A stretch of DNA of 64,000 nucleotides from Gliomastix tumulicola (Eukaryota > Ascomycota > Sordariomycetes > Hypocreales > Bionectriaceae): assembly GCA_001599755.1 (NCBI GenBank), contig BCHX01000003.1, positions 3,073,289 through 3,137,288 on the forward strand. Reading direction: 5' to 3'. Under the pieces are notes generated by a model. The model was not told where the DNA came from. It made no database searches and saw only the letters and a program-made list of their open reading frames with translations. Positions 1 to 11,321 of the stretch are shown here, piece by piece; the stretch's first letter is position 1, and every line of letters begins with the position of its first letter. Both the position numbers and the translations under genes were made by a program.

Positions 1-3000
1 GTCTGTCAAGTTTGTGAAGCCGGCCGCTCTGTCGTTTGTCTTCTCTTCATCACAAATGTGAGATATCGTCGGTGAGAAAAGGCACATGCAGCCTCGTGAC
101 TCCCCAGTCACACGCAGCTGCCTCGCCTCGATCATTCCTTCTCAATCACTGGATGACGGTGCGACCTGCATGCACGAATGGGGATCAGCCACGTGCAGAG
201 GGCTGTGTGACACTGTGCCGCGCGTACTGTGCGTATCCCAGCATCAGCGCTCAGCCCAGGACCCTGGAACTTCTTAGTGAGAGTTGCAGGTTGTAGCCGA
301 CTTTCCGGATTGCCAATCTGAAGATGGTTGATGGCTGGTGAGAAAAGAGCCAAGAAAGTGAGCCGAAAAGCCATGGCGGTCGCCCGCTGCTGATTCTGTG
401 CAACACAGGCCGGTATATCTCGATGCCGCACTTCCATCGGGCGGACGCGTTTGACACACCCATGGGAGAGTATCAGACGCTCTCGTTCTCCGAGGGGGCA
501 TTACTCCAGTGTCTCTGGGTCAGCCCATCCTCCCAAGCTTTGCCACGAAAGTCTTGCGCACAAGCCCATTTTGGGTTTATTCAAGAGTTGTCTCGGTCTG
601 GCTGGACGTGATACCACTTGCTTTCGGACATACCGGGTAAGCTAGCACACCTTAAAGACATAGGAGAGTCTAGTAACAGAGTAGGATGCCTCGCTATCAA
701 GGCCATGATAAGTTCAGTCTACGTGATAGCAATGATTGCCAATTGCCCCCTTTCATTGGCTGGACGGTAACCTCAAGGGACCTCCATGGGAGAGCCCCGA
801 CGATGGACTCAGAGGCCGCCCATTGAGTGCAAGTTTGGAGCCGTGCCCAAGAGCCAGGTTCTCAAGGCTATGCCATTTGCGTGCGATCCCACCATGGTCG
901 GGGAGAGCCTTCAACAAGGGTCCGCGCGGTCAGTCCAATATATGGGGACCTATCACGGTATCGCCCTTGGCGTGTCGTGCTTCTCAGTCAAGGATGAGGA
1001 CCGATCACCAGCTCGCGCTTCAAAAGATTCCGAGGACAAGCGCGAGGATTGCCCGCTGCCTACGCCAGGCACACACTGACCGGCACGTTCTACCGGTTTC
1101 GGACCGTTCGATAGCACTGCTCATTTTACGCCTCATGGACGGAGCAGGGTCGAGTCAGGCGACGCCGAGCCGTATAATGCCGTAGCTGCGCCAATTGCTG
1201 ATATCCAGGATCGCCAGCAACCAGGTGAGGGAGGCTAATATTCCTAGAAATACTCGCGACGACTAGTGGCGGCGGCGGCGGTCCCCTGCCTGTGTTGTTA
1301 GGGGGGGAAAAAACAGCTCTAGCAAAAAATTCCGCCGTTCTCGTGCTGTCCCAATTTTCAGCCAGTCTGACAGGGCTAAAATTCGCGCAAAAGCATCTGC
1401 CTTGGGCACAGTCGCACTGAGAGTGAAGCTTCCACCCCGGTTGGAGAAGTGCCGTTTCTGCCGACTTTGAATCGCCATCAAGCTCCCCACCCAGCACACG
1501 AATCAGGCACACGACAAATACTGGTCATTTGGCGGTCATACTCGTACGCTTCTATAACGTCGGGCGGGCACTCTCCCTGTAATTAATGATAGTCTCAGAT
1601 CGAGTTGGTCGAGCGTATTTCGCTCGTCTCCCTTCTTCGAACTCTATACTAAGGCATCTAGGAGAAGTATTAGAAGGGAGTCAAATCGGATGAAACATAT
1701 TTGGCAGGACTTGGCAGCGTATTGCTCCGGGTAGACTTCTCCCACCCGCGGGAAAAGCAGGCTGGCTGCAGTGCGCGCACACTGAGGGAACCTTAATAAT
1801 AATAATAATCGTCGCGGTGGTCCTGAAGGCTGGAGCTTGCTGGAACGAAAAAAATGACGCTACCAGAACTCGCTCAGCGCTGGTTAGGGTGATCCGTGCC
1901 CGTCGCTATAGGTGGGGGTGGGTGTTGATTTGGAGCTCCCCCGAAAGGGACGAGGGCTCCAGCTTGGTGCTCATTGACCAACCAAGGAGAGTCTGTGACG
2001 TCGAGACGGCGGGTGACGCTGGGTGTGCAGATTGCCCAGACCGGGTGCAAGAGCGAGAGTAGCGCTGGTGCAGGCAGAGCCAGAGGAGAAGAGTCCCCAC
2101 CTTTCTTGTCGGTCTACTGCTCTGTTCAATCGGCTGGATCGCCCAGAGTGTGGAAAGTGTGGAAAGTGTGGGCACAGTGGAGTGTGGAGCCGGTACCTCG
2201 CGAAATGTACAGTGGAGTGGATTTTGGAGGGAGGCAGCTGCTGCCCGGAGACGGCCTGCGGGAAGGACGCAGGAGCGCTCTTTCCCACACCAGTAGCCGG
2301 TGGCAGGTGATGTTTTTGCTGAACAAAACCACGCTGGGTCCGTCTTCCCTTCGCCTCGGACTTGTCTCTCTTCTCTTGATCCTGTTCCCATTGCTTCTTT
2401 CCCTCCTCCCGTCATCCCACATCCGTCTGCTCTCCTCGACAGGAATCAAGAAAGGTATGCTGCGTTCAATTGCTTCTTGATTCCCCCGTCAATGTCGGAA
2501 TTGGCCTCACGCGCTGCACACGCTGCACGTGGGCTGATGCTGCCATTGCCATACCGGGTTTGACAGTGCCGACCGACACCTCAAATTGAGTCTCCTCGTC
2601 CTTGTTGTGGCTTGTCTGGTCTTTCACGTTGCAGAGGGACTAGCAGGTAGCTTTGCTGTCCAGTATGCCCTTGTACGATGCAGTGGAAGTCTCCAGACTC
2701 TGCCAAGGACGCCTTCTCAACGTTTCGTCCGGCCGCTTCGACGACAATCCCAGCAAGTGCTTCGTCGCAATTCCACCGTGGACTCGTCCAACCTCCCCAA
2801 TGTCTGCATGGGCTGTGAATTGACGCTCAGTGCTTTCCAATTCGCTATCCCACCTTGTTGCTGGGGAACCTTGCGCCACAAACAGAATCACCATTGCCCA
2901 GCAAAGCTACAGTCCAACGCCACCATCACGTCCCTTTGTACCTGGTTTCTACTTTTTTCCCCGACCCTCGTTTTTCACCCACTCAATCTTATTCTATCGG

Positions 3001-3080
3001 ATCAAAAATCGAACAGCACTCAATCGTCCGATTTCTTGACTGACTCTTGCCTAGTAGTTGTCTTCGCTCCATCAATCACA
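1..3080. other. Gene-free stretch, including the 5' leader of the next gene
   Basis: I recognise no gene here. Open frames are short, overlap on both strands and resemble no family. Simple-sequence features are a short TAA run near 1,796-1,811 and a repeated GTGTGGAAA motif near 2,150-2,170. The last 300-500 bases before 3,081 are pyrimidine-rich on the plus strand, as is usual for a fungal promoter and 5' leader, and probably drive the small membrane-protein gene. The frame of that gene stays open far upstream, but no ATG there fits the conserved protein start. Confidence 0.5.
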
Positions 3081-3358
3081 ATGGCCGCCATCAACTCCCT
3101 CATCGCCCGCGACGCTGTCGCCCAGCTGGTCAAGCGAAAGAACTGGGCGGCCCGGGAACCCGGTGTCGTCACCGTCTTCGCCATCGTCTTCGTCGGTACG
3201 AGCACCACAAGCATCTGTTGAGACACAGGGCTTGCCGCGCGCATGGCAACGAGTTGAAGAAATGCTAACTGGGCTGGATAGTCGGTGCCGGTCTGATCTC
3301 TCTCTGGATCTACAAGTGCCTGCAGAGGCGCAAGGCCGCCAAGGCCTCCATCGTGTAG
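3081..3358 (+). CDS. Small single-pass membrane protein (63 aa, two exons)
   Basis: Exon 1 is 3081-3195 and exon 2 is 3282-3358. The 86-nt intron has a GTACGA donor, a TGCTAAC branch site at 3263-3269 and a TAG acceptor; both exons join in frame to give 63 residues. The start lies in a good context (cacaATGGCC). The N-terminal half is soluble with the basic stretch LVKRKNWAAREPG. One hydrophobic helix follows at about residues 28-49, and the protein ends in a basic tail (QRRKAAK). I recall short fungal proteins of this layout, annotated as hypothetical, but no function. The basic residues right after the helix predict a cytosolic C terminus. It could sit in any endomembrane. The gene model is well supported by splice signals and frame. 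Confidence 0.8.
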
Positions 3359-4046
3359 ATGGCCACCTCGTGAGGAAAGCAATGGTTGCAGGGATCGATG
3401 GGGTGAAAGGCAATCAGTGGGTGGGAGGGTCGCACTGTTCACAACGAAGTGAACGTCGCGGGGACAGGCGAGGGGGCTGGCTGGCAACGGCGCTATAGGT
3501 GTTTTCAATTTCGGCACCATTCTTCACTGCACACTGGATTTCAAGCCCGGTTGACGGATTCGAGGCAACCGACTTGTCGACATTCAAGCTGAGATGCAAC
3601 TATCTGCTTGAGGCAATCTTACAACAACAATATTACGGTCATTCCGACAATATCTCCTCAAACACCACCACCTGGACATCTACACCCTCGAAGCCGATGC
3701 GGATGGCCGTTGGATCGGGTGCATAGTTTGGCCATTCTCTGTGTGTAGCAGTTTTGGCCTCGGCCGTCAGAGGAACGACGTATATCTTCCTTAATTCTAC
3801 TGATTGATACCTTTCTAACTGGGTGTGCGGTTCGTCTGTGATGCGATGTGCCTGGCGATGATGCGCGACGAAATGAAATGCTCATCGCGACGAATCTACT
3901 GCGACGGATTGCCCGAGTTACCCGAGGCTACCGCCCAAGGCCGATTCTTGATGAGGCCCTGACTATGAGATTTGCTAGGTTTAAGATGACACTAGGGCTG
4001 ACGCGTGTCCGAGCCGAGGTGAGAGGTGAATTCCTATGACGTAGAT
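3359..4046. other. Intergenic region between convergent genes
   Basis: This holds the 3' ends of the small membrane-protein gene (plus) and the lipase gene (minus). I see no further gene, repeat or RNA here. Confidence 0.5.
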
Positions 4047-5213
4047 CTACAAACCCTCTTTTGCGAGCATGTCGGCAATATCAAGGTAGAAGGCAATGGC
4101 GTTGAAGGTCTTCTTCATGCCCATCCACTCCTTCACGGTCCATTTCATCCTGTTGGACCAGTTGATGAGATCCAGGTGACTGACGTCGAGCAGGGTGCCC
4201 TTGTAGATGCCCCATCTGCTGCTCTCGACGCTCACGAGGCCGTCGTTCGGGCCCTCGACCTCGTCAATGATGCGCCACGGCTGGCGGAAGGGGCTGAGCA
4301 GCGGCGGCTCGTCCGTGCGCGCGCCGTAGGAGAAGTAGCGCACGAGGGGGTCGTCGGGGACGGACGGGTTGAAGGTGCCCTGCATGTACTCCCGCGTCAG
4401 CTGCCCGAAGGCCTGGGTGCCGAGCCCCGCGCGCTCGATGAGGCCGTAGAGCTTGGTCAGGTGCAGGGGGCCCGCGGCCGCGGCCGGGGAGAGGAGGAAG
4501 TCGGCGAAGTGGCTGCCGCGGTGCGGCGTCGCGATGGTGGTGACGCTGCGGATGCGGACGTTGGGCGGCGCCAGGTGGGCGGTCATGTAGCGGGCGTCGA
4601 GGCCGCCCATGGAGTGTGCGATGATGTTGACGCCGCCGTTGTCGTTGCCGTCGTCGAGGTGGTTGTCTCCCCGTGGGAAGGTGGCCGAGGCGATGTCGTC
4701 GCGGAGCTTGGCGGCGCGCTGCTCGATGCTGCTGGACGGCGGGACGGACGCGGCCATGACGGTGGCGCCGTTCCGCTCCAGCGCGTCCTGGATGCCGTAC
4801 CAGTACTGGACGGCGGGGAGGGCTGTCGCGAGCTTGAGCTCGGAGAAGCCCAGGAGGCCGTGGGCCAGCACGATGGGATACTTGGGGGTGTCTGTGTGTG
4901 TCGCGGTTAGTCCGTCCTAGGTCCCCTTTTAGATCATGTGTGTGTGTGAACTGCGGTAGTAGGTACCGTAGCTTTCACGCAGGGAGGCGTAGTCGTCCCA
5001 GATCTCCCTCCCCAGATCCCGTAATCTTGGGTCGCGGTCGCCATTATCTGCGCTCTGGAACCGTGACGCGCCGGGATGAATCCAGCGGCGCTGTGTTACC
5101 TGCTGCTGCTGCTGCTGCAGCGGACGCCATTGCCGTGCTGCTGCTCTTGCTGTGACGGCGGTCCTACTGATGCGCGCAGGGGTCGCGATCACGGACTTGG
5201 GACATGGTGTCAT
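4047..5213 (-). CDS. Triacylglycerol lipase, probably mitochondrial (Tgl2-like), 363 aa
   Basis: Two exons on the minus strand: 5213-4967 and 4891-4047, with a 75-nt intron (GTACCT donor, CACAG acceptor). The join gives the family signature TPKYPIVLAHGLLGF at residues 84-98. The fold is an alpha/beta hydrolase of the bacterial true-lipase type, which in fungi includes yeast mitochondrial Tgl2. The oxyanion-hole motif is AHGLLG and the nucleophile elbow is AHSMGG with Ser176. IATPHRGS follows, and the likely acid and base are Asp299 (NDGLVS) and His321 (VSHLDL). The triad is complete, so the enzyme should hydrolyse acylglycerols or related esters. The N terminus has Arg and Ala but no acid in its first 35 residues, and then six Gln (33-38) encoded by a CTG-type repeat. 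This looks like a mitochondrial presequence. Localisation is inferred only. Confidence 0.87.
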
Positions 5214-5815
5214 TCGAATAAGCAGCTCAGCGCGTGTCTGAGCGAGGCTTCGTCACATGACCTGAGCAGAAGCGTTTCGTACTTGGGATGTCTCTCGAAA
5301 GTGAGAAAATGAAAGCAATAACTTAAGTACGACACAGCCTACTCAGGGCGAAGAATAATTAATGGATGGATTTCCGATTTCCGATTTTAGCCCTTGGCAG
5401 CTGCATGACGTCACTGGGCACTGCGTCCAGGCCTCGGTTTCAGTAAGTGATCACGGCTCGGAGGTGAATCTACCTCAGCAACGGTAGCGAGTAGCGAGGG
5501 AATAGTCTATTAATCCATCATGTCTGCCAGCCAATTATCCTGCCCTCTCCTCTCCAGAAACGGGTGGAATATGAACAAGAATTCGACAGTCCTCATCAGC
5601 TTCCATCGCCTCGTCCTAATCCAAATCACTCAATTGCTCAGTCAGGGGTATCTTGATAGAAACTCGTTGGTGCGGATGATGTGATGTTGCTCAAGAAATG
5701 AAATCGTATAAGGGGGGTTTCCTAGCATTGTCGGGTCGATGCAAGGCCATATTCCCCTGTCGACATGTAAAACGTGCCACCGTCGGGGCCCTTCGTATCT
5801 ATCCATTATCACGTT
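5214..5815. other. Intergenic region between lipase promoter and arrestin 3' end
   Basis: This carries the upstream region of the lipase gene and the end of the arrestin-like gene, both on the minus strand. I see no gene or repeat. Confidence 0.5.
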
Positions 5816-7540
5816 TTAACTCTTCTCCCGTGGCATCTGGCTAGGGGCGTTCTCATTCGTAACGCCGCTGTACGCCGGCCGTTCCTGGAGCCCATCAAAC
5901 GGACCAGAGAGATTCTCTGCGATGGCTTCGTCGTAGCTGGGGGGCGCATCGTCGAACTCGTTCTGGCCAGGCGCCAGTTGCGGAGGATACAGAGGATCAT
6001 GCGTCTGGATAGGAGTCGTCGCCGCTGCGGCGGCGGCGGCCGGTGTGGTCGCTGCTGCAGCTGCAGCTGCCGCCGCCTGAGGATGCGGCCGCGATTGTTG
6101 AGATGGTTGTTGAGACGGGTTGCTCGGCCCTGCCACTGAGTTGTTCCGCGGCGGGAGGCGAGGATTCATAGCGAAGGTAGCCCGTCCTGGTGCCGTGTTT
6201 CTCGCAGCCTCTACGAGCTCCGGCGGAGGCGTGATGCCGGTAAACACCTCGACGTTGTTAAAGTGCAGAGGTAGATATATGCAAGGCGTGAGTGCGGATG
6301 ACTCTTTGCCGAAGATTCCGCTTGAGCTTTTGCCCGGCCTTCCCCAGGCCACACCGAGCTTGATCTCAAGCTCATACCTGCGGGTAAGGTTGCAGCTCAC
6401 GAATGACGGCGCGACAGTATTAGGCAGGGGCTTGGATCCCCAAATGTCGTCGGGTACCACAAGCTCCTTGCCCACCTCATCAGTTGGGGATGATGTCAAA
6501 GGGATATTGACGTTAGGATTAGCCGCTACGACCCAGTGATTCACTCGGCGGTTAAAGATGTTGTGGCACCGGACTTCGGTGATACCGATCAGGACAACTT
6601 CAAAGGACACGAGGAAGGCCTCCTCGGGGCTATCAACGAGCTTTTTGGCGACGAGACGGAGGGGGATCGGTTTGTTGCAGGTTAAGGTAGGCGGGTGAGG
6701 AAGACGTGCAGACATCTCGATGGAGGGGGGTGCGCCTCCGTCGGGAGGCGTCGACGAGCTCGAGTCTGTTTTGGAATCGTCTGCCTTGCGGAAAAAAGAG
6801 CTTTTCTTCTTCTCCGGGGCAGCAGGTGTTTTGGGCTTGAATGTGAACGGTCGGCGGGCAAAGGCCTCCTGACCCGTCTTTGGCGGTCGCGGAGGCTCAA
6901 TAGGCATGAACTTCAACCCGGCCTGGAATCTCCAGTTCTCCTTCAAGAGGCCCGGGCGCTGGACCGTGACTTTGATGTAGTACCGGATCTCAGCCTCCAT
7001 GGGGAATCCGCCCAGCGAAGGGGGCAGCGTGCGCGTAACATGCCTGAGAAACAGCTGCTTGCTCCCATCCATGACCCGGAACCCTCCTCCGAAGAGCCCA
7101 CCGCCAGAGCCGAAGCCGCCGACACCCCCAATGCCCCCGATCTTAGACATGGCCATCGGGTCGCTGCAGGCGTTGTTGATGGGCAGCTTGAACTTGAAGG
7201 GGAACTCGTGCTCTCCCGGCTGCAGGGGGTGCGCCCCGTACGGGTTGCTCCCACTGGCGTAGTACTCGTCCGGGAAGACCTGCTGCACTTTGTAGAGCAG
7301 CTTGTGGCTCTCGCTGACGATGCTGCCGGGGGGGCCCGGAGGCGGGCCGTTTCTCATCGTGGCGCCGCCATTCTGATGAGGATGCGGGACTTGCAGGGCG
7401 GTTGTCGCCTCGCCCTCGAGCTTGACCACGATGCTGCCGAGCTGCTCTGCGCGATGAAGGGCCAGGATGACCCTCCCTGTGATGAAGTCGAGGTTGGTGT
7501 AGAACTCGGGCCTGTTGTCGAGTGCAATCCTGAGAGCCAT
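5816..7540 (-). CDS. Arrestin-related trafficking adaptor (ART family), 574 aa
   Basis: One uninterrupted exon. The start MALRIALDNRPEFYTNLDFI begins directly with the first beta strand of an arrestin N domain (about residues 1-170, including GRVILALHR, VVKLEGEATT and HEFPFKFKLP). A serine-rich basic insert follows. An arrestin C domain runs from about 285 to 445 (LTCNKPIPLRLVAKKL, then CNLTRRYELEIKLGVAWG). The tail has long alanine runs and a PPSY motif at 533-536. In this family a PPxY binds the WW domains of the Rsp5/Nedd4-type ubiquitin ligase, so the protein probably recruits that ligase to plasma-membrane transporters for endocytosis. Which transporters cannot be seen. Domain order and length fit fungal ARTs well; I cannot assign it to a named one (CreD, PalF or others). 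Confidence 0.9.
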   Translation of the reverse strand: MALRIALDNRPEFYTNLDFITGRVILALHRAEQLGSIVVKLEGEATTALQVPHPHQNGGATMRNGPPPGPPGSIVSESHKLLYKVQQVFPDEYYASGSNPYGAHPLQPGEHEFPFKFKLPINNACSDPMAMSKIGGIGGVGGFGSGGGLFGGGFRVMDGSKQLFLRHVTRTLPPSLGGFPMEAEIRYYIKVTVQRPGLLKENWRFQAGLKFMPIEPPRPPKTGQEAFARRPFTFKPKTPAAPEKKKSSFFRKADDSKTDSSSSTPPDGGAPPSIEMSARLPHPPTLTCNKPIPLRLVAKKLVDSPEEAFLVSFEVVLIGITEVRCHNIFNRRVNHWVVAANPNVNIPLTSSPTDEVGKELVVPDDIWGSKPLPNTVAPSFVSCNLTRRYELEIKLGVAWGRPGKSSSGIFGKESSALTPCIYLPLHFNNVEVFTGITPPPELVEAARNTAPGRATFAMNPRLPPRNNSVAGPSNPSQQPSQQSRPHPQAAAAAAAAATTPAAAAAAATTPIQTHDPLYPPQLAPGQNEFDDAPPSYDEAIAENLSGPFDGLQERPAYSGVTNENAPSQMPREKS

Positions 7541-9165
7541 GGTTTTCGGGCCCTCACTCGCCTTCCTGCAAGCTCAAACTTGCAAAAAAGGGGGGCCTGT
7601 TGGGGGGGAGGTTGGGATGAGATGGCGATGTGTTGTGGTGGGATTGTGACGCAATGAGGGGTGACAGGAAGGGATGACAAAAAAGCCCACGTAGACCGCT
7701 CTTCGTTTAGTTATCTCGAGGCTGCGGTCATCCTCGAGGAGAGGGGGGGGATCAATGTGTTATATGGGAATTTACGGACGCGCCTCGTCATTTGTGCTCG
7801 CAGATGATTTTACCGACGGTCCGCCTACACGGCATCGTTCAACAGTGCTTAGTGAGGTCGTCGTAAGCTCTGAGGGCGCGTCGATGCCTCAGCCTCAATT
7901 CAAGCCTCACGGAGGGCAGGGCAGTGGCTTGGCAGGCACGCGGTTATCGGACGTTATCGGGTGCGGGGCCCGCGGGAACAACGTTCCGCCGCTGACAGTT
8001 TGCTTGCTGTAGGGTAGTTACCTCACCAACATGATCGTCTCATCACATGAATGGAACGAGGACAAGCACACTCCCGGCTATTTTCAGGACAGGGAACAAC
8101 GTTGAGTAAGCATTCAACCAACAACAACCTGCCAGATTTATCCAAATGCCATGCATGTTGGTTCTGTTGCCTTCATAAGAGGGGCAATTATGGGCGTAAC
8201 GCCTAAAGCCGCCAACTCCCACAATTGCAAAGATCTAACGTTACCTCGTCCTTCCCTCGACCTTTGCTTCAATTTTAGAACCCTCATGTGCATGGATCGA
8301 TGTTGGGTAAGGTGACCAGAGACTCGACTCTATCTAGAAGATTGTTTAAGCAGCATGAAGTCATGTCTAGGGTAATATTGAACAGCCCATCTGTAGCTTC
8401 CAAGCTGCTGTGCCGCTCGTCTGACCTTTGTGATATCGCGTTCTCTATCTACACGCGACACCGCGTAGCATTCGCTACCAGGTCTACGGCGGCTCAAGAT
8501 GATTCAAAAATATCTGCCGTGGGCTTGTCTAGGCAGGCAAAGCCCGCCTGTTTAGCGCCAGGAGCCGACATTCCCGTCCTCGCTGGCCTGTGTGCCCGAC
8601 CTTGCGCTTGACGGCAGGATTCCTCACCATGCGATTGGTGAACCAGACTGTCGGGTGCTCAACCCCTACTCAAGGAGGGCTTTTGTTTCTTTCGCGCGCA
8701 TAATTGCTCGGTGGCATCATGGTCCGGCAGTGTCCACGTATCTTCTGGGGCACATCCTCGGTGGGACAAAGAAGCATTGGGCACGACGAACTAGTCAACA
8801 GCCAACACTCCCAGGTCTCGGCGAATCAGAGGCTTCGTGCTCATCTCTGTTGGTTCTCAGCCCTACTCAGGCCGGGCTTCATTCCGCCTTCCTGTCCAGC
8901 GTGAGTGGGGGATGGCATGGGGAGTCCGCACATTGTCAAGTGGTCTCGATCATTTGCCGCGGCAGTTAGGAGGAGTTACAATCAATGTACCATTTTTGGA
9001 GAGGTGAGGTGCAAACCAACAGCAGAAGGCCTGTCCTGGTCTGATCTTGGGATATATATGACGGGTCACACAAGTCATGGTGTCTGCTGGTTCTTAGCTC
9101 CCTCTTTCCTCTAGCCTCGTCTAGTACGTTGTGCGATCTTGAATGTGGCTTCTCGGTACCTCATT
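7541..9165. other. Intergenic region between divergent arrestin and RTA1-like genes
   Basis: The two genes are transcribed away from each other, so this 1.6-kb stretch holds both promoters. Short G runs flank 7,590-7,610 and 7,742-7,750. I recognise no coding sequence; several open frames of up to about 125 codons lack family likeness. Confidence 0.5.
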
Positions 9166-10478
9166 ATGACCGTTGATCGCGATCCAACTTGTCCAGTCGA
9201 GACAGGATTCTACAACTACGACCCCAGCATCGCAGGCAACTCAGTTCTCCTTGCCGCCTACGGTCTCCTCATCCCCGTCGTCCTCTACCCGGGCTTTCGC
9301 TTCTCTACTATCGCCTTCTCTGTCACATTGGCACTCGGCCTCGTTCTAGACGTTGTCGGGCTGACAGGTAGACTCTTGTTAAATCGATCCCCAGCAAGAC
9401 AGGATTTCTTCGCCCTCTCGCTCATAGGCACGATCCTCGGACCGACCTTCATATCCGGAGCTGTGGTGTTGAATCTTCCACGTACGCTGAGTTTCTGTAG
9501 TGGCAACGTGAGCTCGCTTCGGAGGTTCTTTGCCGCGCTTCTCCTGTCTGCTTCGACAGCTGGGGCAGGGATTCTGGAAGTCGTCGGGATAGTCTTCGTC
9601 TCCTATAACGTCGGGGACCTTGGTGTATGTTATGTATCTTCCCGTCTACCTATATCGCTATGATTTGAGTGTTACTAACGTCCACAGCGATCTGGAGGTG
9701 CTGAGCTTATTGCTTGCGGGCTCGGGGTCCAAGTGATTGCCCTTCTAGGCTTCGTTGGTCTGCACTTCTGGTTCATCACTCGAGCGATAGTAACGAAGTG
9801 GTCTGTGGTTGACATACGACACGCTGCCGTTTGCCGAACTGGTCGATTCAAACGCTTTCTTTTCGGTAAGCAGCATCCAACTGTGCTGTCATGTCATTGA
9901 CAGACGCTGACCACTTTTGTCCAGGCACCGGAACTGCCTCGATCCTACTATTGGCATACTCGATCTACCGAATCATTGAAATGGTTCGAGGCCTACAGGG
10001 CCGACTCTTCCAGAACCAGATCGTCTTTGTGGTCATCAACGGCGCCCTCCCTCTCGTCGCCGCAGCCCTCGTCACAGTCTTCCAGCCAGGTGCTGCCTTT
10101 GGTACGAGGTGGAAGAGCACGTCACCCTTGCACCTGCGCAGAACCCGGGCTGTGCCACCGCCTCCCCTCAAGTCCGGCCGGCAGCAGATGGAGCAGCGCG
10201 TGCATCACCGCTACGACCCGGATATCCGGAAGCAGCTGTCGCCCGGCTCGCAGCGCTCCGACCGACGATCCAACCCGCCTGAGATGCCCAAGGGGTCCCC
10301 GGGTCTGCCGGCGAACCCGAGGCCTATCTATAAGATGGCGACTGCGAACCCCCCACCCATGCCTTCGCCGACGGGCACTGCAGCCACTGCAACCACCGCG
10401 GATAGGGGTCCCAGCAGACTCAGCCAGGGGTCGGAAACGCGAGAGACGAAGATGGTGGAGAAGGATTCTCTGTGGTGA
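9166..10478 (+). CDS. RTA1-like seven-helix membrane protein, 396 aa
   Basis: Three exons: 9166-9624, 9688-9865 and 9925-10478, with introns of 63 nt (TTACTAAC branch site) and 59 nt. The total length is in frame. The ATG at 9166 is the first in this frame. The protein starts with a short Cys-containing exposed segment (TCPVETGFYNYDPSIAGN), then seven hydrophobic helices. Features typical of the RTA1 family (lipid-translocating exporter family, which includes yeast Rta1, Rsb1 and Pug1) are the N-terminal Y-x-P-S/N segment, the helix with GGAELIACGLGVQV, the YRIIEMVRGLQG loop and the final helix ending in a P-G-x-x-F segment. A hydrophilic, Pro/Arg/Ser-rich tail of about 130 residues follows and should be cytosolic. 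Members affect sphingoid-base or drug tolerance; the substrate here is unknown. Confidence 0.85.
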
Positions 10479-11321
10479 AGAACACGAGGTTGATGCGGGT
10501 ATCAGTCTAACATTCTGATTCAGGGGACTGTACATGATGGGGGCGCAAGGTTGATGATGCCTTTTTTTTTTAGCCTGGGTGGTTATCTTTCTTTCAACAT
10601 GGGAGCGAGTCTTGGGAATTTGTTTTTGTCTTTTTTTTTTTTTTTTTTTTTTTCGTTTTCCGCTNTTTCGGTTTTTTNTCTTGGAGTTCTAGATAGGGAC
10701 CTAGCAGAGTCTCTGAGGATCTTCATTCACTACTATTCAGCACATTAGCATCAGGCAGTTAGTCCCCCATTCAACGCAGCATTGGAATAAGCACCCTGTG
10801 GCCTTTGGACTCCTTCGGACACCTGACACATCACCTGTTCTGACGAAGTTCCGCTGCGATCGCAAAGGTCAGTGCAAGTGCACCAAGCCGAAGTCGATGA
10901 AACACAGTTGTTAGCTGAAGAACACATATGTGCTCTCCCGAATGTTAGGGGCCGGTCTGTCTGGAAGCACGGTACCATCGCTAAGGAACGTTGGAAGTAC
11001 GGATTGCCAATAGATTTGGAATTATGAATCCAGGCGCAGATGGCCTGTCATCAGCACTGAACAGAAGCTATGTTTCAGCAACTTCGATGCATGTTCACAC
11101 AAGCATCATACTCACAGATTCAAGGCAAAGGAATTCCAGTAGATACTGCAGAATAAGTAGGGCAAATATTACGCCCTACTTCATTGACACTTTGTGATCC
11201 CATCAGTCGCCGACACCCTTGCTCACGATAGCAGGCTTGGTAGCAAACTCGCCTTTTTCTGACACCGCCCATCACTATTGGATCTCCTGACTAATATCGT
11301 CTATCCAGGGTTCCCGTCAAG
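10479..11321. other. Intergenic region with long poly-T tract and two undetermined bases
   Basis: Just after the RTA1-like gene there is a T9 run near 10,562 and a T run at 10,631-10,653, followed by single N calls at 10,665 and 10,678. The N calls are most likely sequencing trouble after the homopolymer. The rest has no recognisable gene and includes the promoter of the coiled-coil gene. Confidence 0.6.

Noticed and set aside
2586..3080. N-terminal extension of the 63-aa membrane protein
   Set aside because: The frame stays open, but the conserved-looking protein starts at 3,081 with a good start context, and the upstream part is promoter-like and CT-rich.
4026..4910. Long plus-strand frame (294 codons) opposite the lipase gene
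   Set aside because: It is the antisense shadow of the GC-rich lipase exon; the minus strand has the full set of lipase motifs.
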